NCBI GenBank assembly: GCA_020073345.1
Contig: JAIQFI010000037.1
Coordinates: forward strand, 1-64,000
Reading direction: 5' to 3'
DNA from: Terriglobia bacterium
GTDB taxonomy: Bacteria > Acidobacteriota > Terriglobia > Bryobacterales > Bryobacteraceae
Length of the DNA stretch: 64,000 nt
In this document: piece after piece, positions 17,525 to 25,519 of the stretch
Layout of the letters: the number at the start of each line of letters is the position of its first letter
Numbering within the stretch: the first letter of the stretch is position 1
Program-made: the position numbers and the translations under genes
Notes under the pieces: generated by a model
Database searches by the model: none
What the model was told of the DNA's origin: nothing
What the model saw: only the letters and a program-made list of their open reading frames with translations

Positions 17525-17865
17525 GAACAATGGGTTGCGAGGGACCGGTTAGCCGGAATCTTTCAACGCCCGCGATCCTGACGTAGCAGTTCTTCAGTCG
17601 CCAGAAAGGGGCCCGGTTCTCGGGCTTGTGGGGCCTTCATCCGGAGCGTTTTCGCACTAGTTGGCGCCGGCGCCCTAGCTCCTGCGGAGTGGGGACGGGG
17701 GCTGTCGACTTGCGTCGCAGCTTGGCCTTCTTGCCAGGAGCGACAGCGTCCGGATTGTTCCCGAGATTGGCCACTAGTACCATCCTTGTTCGAACTTCGG
17801 CTGGAAGCCGGCGGCAGGCTGGAGAGCCTAACCCCACCTTCTATCTATAATGAAGTCGAACGACG
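17525..17865. other. Intergenic stretch with no firm gene
   Basis: Between the dnaK control region and the redoxin gene. A TATAAT box at 17846-17851 precedes the redoxin start without a recognisable -35. On the minus strand a 48-codon reading frame (17637-17783) encodes a basic peptide starting MVLVANLGNN; it has GC-rich third positions but no ribosome site and no recognised family, so it is not called a gene. Confidence 0.5.
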
Positions 17866-18432
17866 ATGCGGAGAATTGGGGCGGCTATGGCGCTGATGTG
17901 CGGAGCTCTTTCCGCTGCCGCACCGGTGCGGTTCGAACTGCGGGATACCAACGGGACCGTGCACACGGCCACGGAATGGCAAGGCAAGCGCGCGGTGGTG
18001 ATGTTTTTCACCATGACGGACTGCCCTCTGGCTAACGGATACGTGCCGGAGATGAACCGGCTGCGAGCCTCCTACGGACCGCAAGGTATTGCGTTTTATG
18101 CGGTGCAATCGGATAACACGGTGTCGGAGGCCGCCGTGAAAAAGTACGCTGAGGAGTTCGGCTACACCTTTCCGATGATGAACGATCCCCGGCTGACGCT
18201 GGCGCGTCTGACCGGCGCAAAGGTGACTCCTGAGGTCGCGGTGCTCTCGCCAAAGGGCGAGGTCCTGTATCTGGGGCGGATCGACAACAAGGTGGAGGAT
18301 CTTACGCGGCCTCGCTACGCCGCGACGGAGCCGGAACTTCGCAACGCGCTGGATGCGGTGCTGGCGGGGAAAGCTCCCAAAGAGGCCCGAACGCGAGCCG
18401 CAGGGTGTTCCATTAATCTGGAGAGCAAATGA
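17866..18432 (+). CDS. Exported redoxin (AhpC/TSA-like thioredoxin fold)
   Basis: A 188-residue protein with a signal peptide (to about residue 19, GALSAAA). The thioredoxin-like domain shows AVVMFFTMTDCPLANGYVPE, in which a single Cys replaces a CxxC pair, and the cis-Pro in GAKVTPEVAVLSP. Such CPxAN redoxins are common beside heme proteins in Acidobacteria and Planctomycetes and may act as periplasmic peroxidase-like or metallochaperone-like factors. The stop overlaps the next gene by four bases (ATGA), so it is co-translated with a cytochrome c/copper monooxygenase-like protein. Confidence 0.85.
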   Translation: MRRIGAAMALMCGALSAAAPVRFELRDTNGTVHTATEWQGKRAVVMFFTMTDCPLANGYVPEMNRLRASYGPQGIAFYAVQSDNTVSEAAVKKYAEEFGYTFPMMNDPRLTLARLTGAKVTPEVAVLSPKGEVLYLGRIDNKVEDLTRPRYAATEPELRNALDAVLAGKAPKEARTRAAGCSINLESK

Positions 18433-19853
18433 AGTTTGTGTTTCTATTGGCGAGCACCGTAGCAATGGCCGCTCCGACGTTCAATAGAGACATCGCGCCG
18501 ATTCTGTACGAGAACTGCGCAACCTGCCACCGCCCAGGCGAAGTGGCTCCGTTCTCGCTACTCACGTATCAGGACGCCGCCAAGCGCGCGAGCCTCATCG
18601 CCACCGTCACCAAGAAACGCTACATGCCGCCGTGGAAGCCCGAGCCGGGCTACGGGAATTTCGATCATGTGCGCGCTCTGACGGACGACCAGATCGCGCG
18701 GATCCAGGAGTGGGCGGCCACGGGCGCTGCCGAAGGGGATGCCGCAGACAGACCCGCGGTCCCGGCGTTTCCAACCGGCTGGCAAGCGGGCGAACCCGAC
18801 CAGGTATTGAAGGTGTCGGAACCGTACTCGCTGACAGCAGATGGGCCGGATCGATTCCGGTGCTTCGTGCTGCCAATGAACCTGACCAAGGAATCCTACG
18901 TCAGCGGCGCGGAGTTTCGTCCGGGCAATCCGAAGATTGTGCACCATGCGCTGATCTTCCTCGATTCGACCGGCACTGCTCGCAGGCTGGCGGCTTCCTC
19001 TGGAGGCGCTGGTTACCAATGCTTCGGCGGGCCGGGGTTCTCAGGCGCGGGACTGGTGATGGGATGGGCTCCGGGATACACTCCCCTGCCCGCGGAACCT
19101 TCGCTTTCGCAGGCGGTGCGGCCGGGCACGGATGTGGTGATCCAGATTCACTATCATCCGTCGGGCAAGCCCGAGCAGGATCAGTCGTCGATCGGACTGA
19201 AGTTCTCCGGTCCACCCACAAAAGGCCGGGCGCTGCTGCTGGTGATGAACCGCTACCTGGATATTCCCGCGGGTGAATCGCATTATGTGGTGAAGGGTTC
19301 GGTCACAGTGCCACAGGATGCCGAGCTGTGGGGCATCACGCCGCATGCGCATTATCTGGCGACCGACATGAAGATCAATGCGCGCCTGCCGGACGACTCG
19401 GTGATCCCGCTGATCTGGATCAAGGACTGGGATTTCAATTGGCAGGGACAGTATCGTTACCAGCAACCGATTAAGCTGCCGAAGGGGACCAAGATCGAGC
19501 TGGAGTATGTCTACGACAACTCTGCCCGGAATCCGCACAATCCGTCGCACCCGCCTGTGCGGGTGAGGTTCGGGGAGCAGACCAAGGACGAAATGGCCCT
19601 CGCGTTCCTAGGCTTAGTGCTGCCATCGCCCGCCGACGTCCAGCCGTTCCAGCGCGCCGTGGTTCTGCAATACGTGGAAGATTTCGTGCGGCTGACGGAA
19701 GACCTGAACGATCTGCCGGAGGAGATCCCGCCGGCGATGGCGATGCGGCTGCGGCTGGGGCTGGCTATGTTCGACCGCAATCACGACGGCAAACTTGACG
19801 CCGAGGAACGGGCGAATCTGCTTAAGTTAGTCCAGACGATGATGCCGCAATAG
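18429..19853 (+). CDS. Secreted cytochrome c fused to PHM/DBM-like copper monooxygenase domain, with EF-hand
   Basis: A 474-residue exported protein. After a short signal peptide, a c-type heme site CATCH sits at residues 30-34 with a distal MPPW motif. Residues 150-390 resemble the copper type II ascorbate-dependent monooxygenase fold: a His-His pair (KIVHHALIF) like the Cu-H ligands, and two HxH motifs (IQIHYHPSG, GITPHAHYL) like the Cu-M ligands. The C-terminus has a canonical EF-hand loop, DRNHDGKLDAEE. PHM/DBM enzymes hydroxylate peptides or catechols; heme fusion suggests electrons from the respiratory chain (inference). A related protein is at 46989. Confidence 0.83.
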   Translation: MKFVFLLASTVAMAAPTFNRDIAPILYENCATCHRPGEVAPFSLLTYQDAAKRASLIATVTKKRYMPPWKPEPGYGNFDHVRALTDDQIARIQEWAATGAAEGDAADRPAVPAFPTGWQAGEPDQVLKVSEPYSLTADGPDRFRCFVLPMNLTKESYVSGAEFRPGNPKIVHHALIFLDSTGTARRLAASSGGAGYQCFGGPGFSGAGLVMGWAPGYTPLPAEPSLSQAVRPGTDVVIQIHYHPSGKPEQDQSSIGLKFSGPPTKGRALLLVMNRYLDIPAGESHYVVKGSVTVPQDAELWGITPHAHYLATDMKINARLPDDSVIPLIWIKDWDFNWQGQYRYQQPIKLPKGTKIELEYVYDNSARNPHNPSHPPVRVRFGEQTKDEMALAFLGLVLPSPADVQPFQRAVVLQYVEDFVRLTEDLNDLPEEIPPAMAMRLRLGLAMFDRNHDGKLDAEERANLLKLVQTMMPQ

Positions 19854-19887
19854 GGGGCCAAGTTGGCGGGTGGTAGTGAGCTAAGAT

Positions 19888-20349
19888 TTACTCGCTATGC
19901 CAGACATATTGGGAGTCTTCGCCAAAATCGTAAGAGTCCCATTGCGTCGGTGATTCTGGAGTTAGGCCCCTCTCCGCCGCAAGCGCCGTAGCCTTTTCCA
20001 CTCCCCACTTCTGAGCATCCTGGCCGTTATTCTCGATATGCTCCGGCACGTCCATGTCGTTGCTGTTGAGGCTGCAGAGTTGACAATCATATACGGTCGT
20101 GGCCCATTCATCTGCGCGTGGATAGACTGAAACGATAAAGCCTTCGATTTGTGTTTGCAATCCCTTAAGAACCATGAACAACAGTATATGCAGGGCTTCT
20201 CCTGTGTAGGGTTCGGCAGCGAGCAGCCGTTGCACAAATACGCGTTTACCGGTAATCTGATTAAACGCATACTGCTTAATTGGGCAGAAGTATTCGAAAG
20301 GCTGATATATGCACGTCGCAAGAGCTGGACTGCTCAAAACCGTGGCCAT
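19888..20349 (-). CDS. Hypothetical protein, no recognised family
   Basis: A 153-residue soluble protein. It has aromatic-rich central segments and an acidic C-terminus (WDSYDFGEDSQYVWHSE), with two Cys in DCQLCSLNS near residue 90. The ATG at 20349 follows GAGG at a good distance, but the first 41 bases overlap the divergent gene at 20309, which also has its own ribosome site; an internal start is possible. It lies in a 2-kb block that looks less GC-rich than its neighbours. No function can be proposed. Confidence 0.5.
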   Translation of the reverse strand: MATVLSSPALATCIYQPFEYFCPIKQYAFNQITGKRVFVQRLLAAEPYTGEALHILLFMVLKGLQTQIEGFIVSVYPRADEWATTVYDCQLCSLNSNDMDVPEHIENNGQDAQKWGVEKATALAAERGLTPESPTQWDSYDFGEDSQYVWHSE

Positions 20350-21199
20350 GCTGGTCCTCGGCTTATTGATTTCCGCACTCGCGTTCGGTGAAACCGCACC
20401 TTGGCAGCAAGGGACCGTAGTGAGCGTACAACAGGGATCTTTTCAGCCTTCGCCCGACTACCGCTGCTCCACCTCTCCCAATGGAGTCAATTCCTCAACT
20501 GCTTGCCGTGCGGTAAACCAAGTGGTTCCGTACTGGGACGTGATGGTAAATCTCGGAAATAAGGTACTACTTATCCGGCCTTACGTCATGGCATCAGGGT
20601 TACTCGCAGTACTGCGAGGGGCTAACCGCCAGAGCCTCAAGGACTACGTCCTACCCCCAGGTGTCTCCGCTGGGGTCTCCGTCAACGTAGCAGTCTTTTC
20701 CAACGGCACTGTAACTCTGCAAAACGGAAGCGGCCGCAACTACTCGGGGGAGATTGTTTCTCAAACGCTAGTACCTGAAGAGAAACCAGAACCGGCCCGT
20801 GTCGAGCCCACCATTTCGTCCCGTCAGATAACCCCTGTCGATCAGAAGAATGAGTTTCCTTGGAAACAAGTCGACGATCCCAATCAACGCTGGAAGTTCA
20901 CGATAAGGTACCAGTTCCTGTTCGGGGAGCTTGCGATGGCGCCGGATAGGCAAAAGCTCGGAGATTTTTTTGCGATTGACGCCAAAAAGAAGGATGACAG
21001 TTTCGTCGGCACCGCCCGACTCCGAGCGACCGTACCGGCTGGAACCTTGACCAGAACGTGCGAATGGACTTTCGCCGTAGAGCTAACCTCCGTGACCACG
21101 GACCGCATAGAAGGCAAGATGGGCGACGAAGTGGACCAAGAGGGCTGTGAAGTCTTGGGCAAGAGTCAGTGGGGTTCGGCCATTTGGATTCGAGAATAA
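20309..21199 (+). CDS. Hypothetical secreted protein
   Basis: A 296-residue protein with a signal peptide or N-terminal anchor (about residues 8-26, LLKTVAMLVLGLLISALAFG). The mature part has a domain with GTVVSVQQGSFQPSPDYRC and a VPYWDVMVNLG strand, a Pro-rich linker near residues 155-185, and a C-terminal beta domain ending KSQWGSAIWIRE. AAAGG seven bases before the ATG supports this start. Similar layouts occur in poorly described acidobacterial exported proteins. It overlaps the divergent gene at its 5' end. Confidence 0.65.
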   Translation: MHVARAGLLKTVAMLVLGLLISALAFGETAPWQQGTVVSVQQGSFQPSPDYRCSTSPNGVNSSTACRAVNQVVPYWDVMVNLGNKVLLIRPYVMASGLLAVLRGANRQSLKDYVLPPGVSAGVSVNVAVFSNGTVTLQNGSGRNYSGEIVSQTLVPEEKPEPARVEPTISSRQITPVDQKNEFPWKQVDDPNQRWKFTIRYQFLFGELAMAPDRQKLGDFFAIDAKKKDDSFVGTARLRATVPAGTLTRTCEWTFAVELTSVTTDRIEGKMGDEVDQEGCEVLGKSQWGSAIWIRE

Positions 21200-21259
21200 C
21201 CCACACTAGTCGCAACTCGATCCGAGCGAGTCTAGTTTGCATTCGACGCCGGCTCTAGT

Positions 21260-21838
21260 CTACCCTCGATGTTTTACAAGTTCCCTCCACCGTGCGTTGA
21301 ACTTCTGCGGCGTCAGATCGTAGCGGTCGAATAACCTGGCGAGTTCGTCGTAGTTGCGAAGATACCCTTGGTCTTCTCGGGTTGCGTACGGGCTACCAGC
21401 TTTGAGGACTAGCCCCTTCTGCGGGTCGAATTGAAATTCGTTATGTGGATCCCCGCTGAACTTGTTCAGTGCGTGGCGAACTGCGCTGTTCCTGAGGTAT
21501 TGCACGTGTTTGTAGTGCGGCTCTCGCTCAAGTTTCTGAGCCTCCGCTAGGGGCAAAAGAATACAGCCAAGCTTCAAGATATCGGCCGCTATTGTATAAA
21601 CGGTTTCGACATCGAGCTTCAGGACGTCGATTAGAAGGAAGCCCTCCGCTTTCCAATCGTTGACGTTGAACGGGGTCCCTTCTGCGACGTGCGGCCCAAC
21701 ACGTGCCTCGAGGTCCTGCGTCCTGCGTAACACCCGGGCGTGTGCAATTTCGAGCTGCCTATGCAGAGATTGAAAGCCAACCAATCCATAGTTTTTGGCC
21801 TTAAGCTTCTCCAGTAGTTTCTCACTGTTGTCTGGCAT
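21260..21838 (-). CDS. Hypothetical helical protein with an RN-x4-H motif
   Basis: A 192-residue, mostly helical, soluble protein. It begins with a Lys/Glu-rich helix (SEKLLEKLKAKNYGLVGFQS) and has a middle segment YLRNSAVRHALNKF, an Arg-Asn-x4-His arrangement that resembles the active-site motif of HEPN RNases. Overall it looks like a HEPN or DUF4145-type helical bundle, but no further signature is visible and no nucleotidyltransferase partner is adjacent. It belongs to the less GC-rich block 19.9-21.8 kb. The assignment is speculative. Confidence 0.6.
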   Translation of the reverse strand: MPDNSEKLLEKLKAKNYGLVGFQSLHRQLEIAHARVLRRTQDLEARVGPHVAEGTPFNVNDWKAEGFLLIDVLKLDVETVYTIAADILKLGCILLPLAEAQKLEREPHYKHVQYLRNSAVRHALNKFSGDPHNEFQFDPQKGLVLKAGSPYATREDQGYLRNYDELARLFDRYDLTPQKFNARWRELVKHRG

Positions 21839-21937
21839 TCCCCGGCGCGCCTATCGCCACTCCCATGCTAACGCGCAGTTTCGGCTTCCTCTGCCAGCGC
21901 ACAGATCGGGAAAAGAAGTAACTGGGCGCGGGCGATG

Positions 21938-21955
21938 GCCGGGCTGGAGCCCGGC
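21938..21955. terminator. Hairpin after the ABC ATPase gene
   Basis: GCCGGGC, loop TGGA, GCCCGGC: a perfect seven-pair stem beginning two bases beyond the stop codon of the minus-strand ABC gene. It could end that transcript, although no T-run follows. It resembles the hairpin at 15453-15466 (same loop, similar flank), so it may be a dispersed palindromic repeat. Confidence 0.5.
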
Positions 21956-21956
21956 G

Positions 21957-22736
21957 TTACCACAGATTGTAATAACCATCCCTCTCGGTCAGATCCAGCG
22001 GCAAGCCGAACAGCTCAGAGAGGCGTGACGCGACCAGGATCTCGCGCTTGGGCCCGTCAGCGACGATGCGGCCGCGATCGATCAACACCACGCGGTCAAT
22101 CTCCGGAATGAGATCGGAAAGATGGTGGGTCACCATCACCAATCCAATGCCGGCTTGCGCCAGCTTGCGGAAGATGAGGCGCAGCTCATACTGGGCGAAA
22201 AGATCCAGGGCAGTGGACGGCTCGTCCAGGATCAGGGCGTGCGGATCGTGGACTAGAGCCCGCGCCAGCAGAACACGGCGGGCTTCGCCGGACGACATCT
22301 CGTCGGTGAAACGGTCGGCGAGGTGCGAGACTTCGAGCATCGCCAGGGCTTCTTCGGCCTTCTTGTGCATTTCCGGAGTGACCTGCTGATGCGGCCAGAT
22401 GCCGATGCTCGAGAAAAAACCGGATAGCGCGATATCGCGGCCGGTGACGTCGCGGGTGCAGCTGGCCATCAGGTCGCTCGACACGATGCCGAGGAGCTTG
22501 CGCAGCTCGAAGACATTCCAGCGGTCGCGGCCCATAATGCGCACGGACGAGCCTTCGCGCACCAGCGGATAGCATTCGCGGGTGATGGTCTTGATGAGCG
22601 TGGATTTGCCGCAGCCATTGGGTCCGAGGATCGCAACATGCTCGCCGAGGCCGATTCGCAGGGAAACTTCTTTCAACGCGAGCGTCTCGCCACGCATGAC
22701 AGAGACGTTCTCGAATTCGATTAAGGCGGGAATCAA
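21957..22736 (-). CDS. ABC transporter ATP-binding protein
   Basis: A 259-residue single ABC ATPase: Walker A GPNGCGKST near residue 39, a signature region reading MSSGEARRVLLARALVH (SSGE in place of LSGG), Walker B ALILDEPSTALDL, and the switch His in MVTHHLSD. This pattern fits the YlmA/ModF-like ATPases. No permease gene is adjacent, so either the partner is elsewhere or the protein has a non-transport role. The ATG is 37 bases from the divergent phosphatase gene, with a 13-base tandem repeat between. Confidence 0.9.
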   Translation of the reverse strand: MIPALIEFENVSVMRGETLALKEVSLRIGLGEHVAILGPNGCGKSTLIKTITRECYPLVREGSSVRIMGRDRWNVFELRKLLGIVSSDLMASCTRDVTGRDIALSGFFSSIGIWPHQQVTPEMHKKAEEALAMLEVSHLADRFTDEMSSGEARRVLLARALVHDPHALILDEPSTALDLFAQYELRLIFRKLAQAGIGLVMVTHHLSDLIPEIDRVVLIDRGRIVADGPKREILVASRLSELFGLPLDLTERDGYYNLW

Positions 22737-22740
22737 CTCT

Positions 22741-22769
22741 CTATCTTAACCGGCTATCTTAACCGGCTA
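22741..22769. repeat. 13-bp direct repeat in a divergent intergenic gap
   Basis: CTATCTTAACCGG is present twice in perfect tandem (22741-22753, 22754-22766), followed by CTA. The repeat fills most of the 37-base gap between divergent starts at 22736 and 22774. It could be a pair of operator half-sites or a slippage duplication. Confidence 0.85.
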
Positions 22770-22773
22770 CAGT

Positions 22774-23343
22774 ATGAAAATGCCTTCGGAAATCTGGCTG
22801 GTGCGGCACGGCGAGACGGAATGGAGCCGGTCGGGACAGCATACGTCGCGTACGGATCTGCCGCTTACGGCGGAAGGCGAGCGGCAGGCCGCAAGTCTCA
22901 AGCGCATGCTGGCGAAGCAGTCGTTCGCACTGGTGCTTTCGAGCCCCATGAAGCGCGCTGTTGACACATGCCGTCTGGTGGGTTTGACGCCGGAGATCAA
23001 TGAGGACTTGATTGAATGGGATTACGGCGACTACGAGGGCTTGACGACTCCTGAGATCCAGAAGCGCGTTCCGGGATGGACGGTCTGGACCGGCGTGGCG
23101 CCGCATGGCGAGACCGTGGATCAAGTCGCGACGCGGGCGGAACGGGTTATCTCACATGCACTGTCGGCGGGTGGAGATGTCGCTTTGTTCGGGCACGGAC
23201 ACTTGTCGCGAATATTGGCGGCCCGATGGATCGGCTTGGAACCTGCGGGCGGACGGCTGCTGGCGCTGTCCACGGCTTCGGTGAGCGTGCTCGGCTTTGA
23301 GCGCGAGACGCGGGTTATCCGGCTGTGGAATCAGACCTCCTAA
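22774..23343 (+). CDS. Histidine phosphatase family protein
   Basis: A 189-residue phosphatase of the phosphoglycerate-mutase superfamily: catalytic LVRHGETEWS at about residue 9, the second-site SSPMKRAVDTCRL, the acid residue region IEWDYGDYEGL and the later His in VALFGHGHLSRIL. Such enzymes dephosphorylate small metabolites or nucleotides in the cytosol; the substrate is not evident. It may start at the second Met (22780). It is followed by a membrane protein gene 13 bases downstream, probably on one transcript. Confidence 0.92.
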   Translation: MKMPSEIWLVRHGETEWSRSGQHTSRTDLPLTAEGERQAASLKRMLAKQSFALVLSSPMKRAVDTCRLVGLTPEINEDLIEWDYGDYEGLTTPEIQKRVPGWTVWTGVAPHGETVDQVATRAERVISHALSAGGDVALFGHGHLSRILAARWIGLEPAGGRLLALSTASVSVLGFERETRVIRLWNQTS

Positions 23344-23356
23344 GATAGGAGTAGCT

Positions 23357-24121
23357 ATGCATTCCCGGCCGTGGCTGTGGCCGAATCTGTTGAGTCTGGA
23401 CGCGCCCATCGTGGCGCTGTTGTGGCAACTCCTGTTTGTGCGCTGTTTTCACGGCAGCCTGGGCATGCTTCCGGCCGCGCTGTTGGCGGTGGCAGTGTGG
23501 CTGATTTACGTGGCGGACCGTACGCTGGATGCCTGGCGGGGATCGATTGAGCAACCTCGCCACGAATTCTATCGCCGGCACTGGCGCGCGGTGCTGCCCG
23601 TGTGGATCGCAGCACTCGGGACCGGCGCATGGTTGGCCTGGAGCCGGCTTCCAGGACCATTGTTTATCGAAGGCGCGGCGGTTGCTTCGGGAACCGGACT
23701 GTATCTGGCCGCGGTCCACATGGGGTTGTTCCGGCGCGCAAATTCGAAAGAGTCCGCTGTCGCGGTGCTGTTTGGATTGGGAGCCTCGCTGGCCGCCTGG
23801 CCCGGAGTGCGGACCACGAGCGACGTTCTGGCGATCCTACTGTTCTCCGGCTTGTGCTGGATGAACTGCGCTGCCATCGACGACTGGGAGCACGGCCACG
23901 AGCTTCGGCCACCGGTGATGGTCGCGGCGGGACTAGTGGCTCTGATCGCGGCGTTCCTGCTTCGAGATCACAGACCGATTCTGGGCGGCGCGGAAACCGC
24001 AGGGGCATTTGGCCTGGTGCTACTGGACAGGTTGCGCGGGCGTTATTCGGCGGAGGCATTGCGGGTGCTGGCGGACGTGGTTTTGCTGACGCCGATCGTG
24101 TTTCTACCAATCGTCACATGA
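23357..24121 (+). CDS. UbiA-like integral membrane protein
   Basis: A 254-residue protein with seven or eight membrane segments. Two cytoplasmic loops carry Asp-rich motifs, VADRTLDAWR and AIDDWEHGHE, at positions similar to the two Asp motifs of UbiA prenyltransferases, but neither is a perfect NDxxDxxxD. It may prenylate an aromatic or polar head group, or be a degenerate relative. The ATG at 23357 follows AGGAG. The stop overlaps the methyltransferase start (ATGA), so the two are coupled and may modify the same lipid or quinone (inference). Confidence 0.6.
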   Translation: MHSRPWLWPNLLSLDAPIVALLWQLLFVRCFHGSLGMLPAALLAVAVWLIYVADRTLDAWRGSIEQPRHEFYRRHWRAVLPVWIAALGTGAWLAWSRLPGPLFIEGAAVASGTGLYLAAVHMGLFRRANSKESAVAVLFGLGASLAAWPGVRTTSDVLAILLFSGLCWMNCAAIDDWEHGHELRPPVMVAAGLVALIAAFLLRDHRPILGGAETAGAFGLVLLDRLRGRYSAEALRVLADVVLLTPIVFLPIVT

Positions 24122-24717
24122 ATTGCGATCTGATTGCGCCGCACTATTGGTGGATCGAACGGCTGGGCATGGGAGGTGCGCTCGAACGGCGGCGGCGCTG
24201 GTTTCTTCCGGAGATCGCGAACGCGCGGCGGGCTCTGGTCCTGGGCGACGGAGATGGCCGGTTCCTGCAAGAGCTGCTGCGGCGAAACGCCTTGGCGCGC
24301 GCGGACTATGTGGATCTGAGCGGCCGCATGCTCGAGTTGGCTCGACAGAAGGCGGGCATTGAGCGGGTGGACTATCAGAAGGCCGACGCGCGGACCGTGG
24401 AGTTTCGCCATGGCGAATACGATCTGATCGCCACGCACTTCTTCTTCGACTGCTTTGAGGCGGACGAACTGGACGTGTTGATCGGGCGGATCACCGCATC
24501 TACTAAGCCTCGCGCACAATGGGTCGTGTCAGAATTTCGCGATTCCTCGTTTGCGGCGCGGCTGTTGGTGCGCTTCTTATACTTGTTCTTCCGGATCACT
24601 ACCGGGCTCAAGACTCGCAAGCTGGTGGACCATCGGCCGATCCTGCGATCGTATGGATTTCGACTTACAAACGCCAACCAGGGTTCGTTAGTGGTTTCCG
24701 AGCTGTGGGAGCGATAA
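24118..24717 (+). CDS. Class I SAM-dependent methyltransferase
   Basis: A 199-residue enzyme. Motif I is ALVLGDGDGRFLQELL, the acidic end of strand 2 is VDLSGRMLELAR, and motif II/III includes DLIATHFFFDCFEADEL. This is a Rossmann-fold small-molecule methyltransferase. Translation begins inside the stop of the UbiA-like gene, and the next gene starts 8 bases downstream. The substrate is unknown; coupling to a UbiA-like enzyme hints at a prenylated acceptor. The upstream frame is open but codes inside the preceding gene. Confidence 0.85.
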   Translation: MNCDLIAPHYWWIERLGMGGALERRRRWFLPEIANARRALVLGDGDGRFLQELLRRNALARADYVDLSGRMLELARQKAGIERVDYQKADARTVEFRHGEYDLIATHFFFDCFEADELDVLIGRITASTKPRAQWVVSEFRDSSFAARLLVRFLYLFFRITTGLKTRKLVDHRPILRSYGFRLTNANQGSLVVSELWER

Positions 24718-24724
24718 TAGAGGC

Positions 24725-25510
24725 TTGGATCTCGAAAAAACACTGCTGCGCAAAGTCGGGGAGGCTGTCACGCGTTTCAAGATGATTCGCGACGGCGATC
24801 GCGTGGCGGTGGCGCTCTCGGGCGGGAAGGATTCTCTGACGATGCTCGAGGCGCTGATTCTGCTTCGCGATCGCGCGCCGGTCCAGTTCACGGTATGCGC
24901 GTTCACGGTAGAACAAGGCAAATTCCTGCGCCCGATCGAGCCGATGGGCGAATATCTCAAGGCTCGCGGCATCGACTGGACGCTGCATCGCGACAATCCG
25001 TCGATCCGCCTGATCGACGAGCAGCCGGATCACGGGTGCGATTTATGTAGCCGCTTCCGGCGAAGGGCGGTCTATCAGATCGGGCGCGAGCTGGGCGCGA
25101 ACGTGATCGCCTTCGGCCACACCGCTGACGATCTCTGCGAGTCGTTCCTGCGCAACGCACTCTTCACCGGCCGTATCAGCGCGCTGCCGCCGGTCACGTG
25201 GTCGAGCAAGAGGGATTTCCGGCTCATACGGCCACTGGTGTTCGTAACCGAGGACATTACCACGCGCTTCGCCGAATCACTGGGAGCGCCGGTCATCCCG
25301 TGCGGATGCTCGCAGAAGACTGGGACCGTTCGACGCTCGCTACGCGACATGGTGGGCGAGTTGGAAAAGGAGCATCCACGGTTGAAGGAATCTCTGCTTT
25401 CTGCCATGGGTAACATCCAGACGGATCGTCTTCTCGACACGCGGTATCTACCTGACGATGGCCCTGTGGAAACGCCTGAAGAGACGAATCCACTCGTGGT
25501 TGTACGTTAA
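24725..25510 (+). CDS. ttcA: tRNA 2-thiocytidine(32) synthetase-like ATPase
   Basis: A 261-residue PP-loop ATPase: SGGKDSLTMLEA near residue 34, the catalytic CDLCSRFRR, the GHTADDLCESFLRN segment and the later Cys in PVIPCGCSQKTG, which together match TtcA, the iron-sulfur enzyme that thiolates C32 of some tRNAs. The three Cys that would bind the cluster appear present. The start is TTG at 24725. It sits between a methyltransferase and a glycosyltransferase cluster and is likely constitutive. Confidence 0.88.
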   Translation: MDLEKTLLRKVGEAVTRFKMIRDGDRVAVALSGGKDSLTMLEALILLRDRAPVQFTVCAFTVEQGKFLRPIEPMGEYLKARGIDWTLHRDNPSIRLIDEQPDHGCDLCSRFRRRAVYQIGRELGANVIAFGHTADDLCESFLRNALFTGRISALPPVTWSSKRDFRLIRPLVFVTEDITTRFAESLGAPVIPCGCSQKTGTVRRSLRDMVGELEKEHPRLKESLLSAMGNIQTDRLLDTRYLPDDGPVETPEETNPLVVVR

Positions 25511-25519
25511 AATCATTTC

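Noticed and set aside
17412-17530. Classic HspR operator (CTTGAGT-N7-ACTCAAG)
   Set aside because: Only a half-like CTTGAGA near the ribosome site and an inverted pair of the opposite orientation were found, so it is not claimed as a HAIR site.
17637-17837. Small basic frame of 66 codons (48 from an internal ATG) between dnaK and the redoxin gene
   Set aside because: No ribosome site at a proper distance and no recognised family; left as intergenic.
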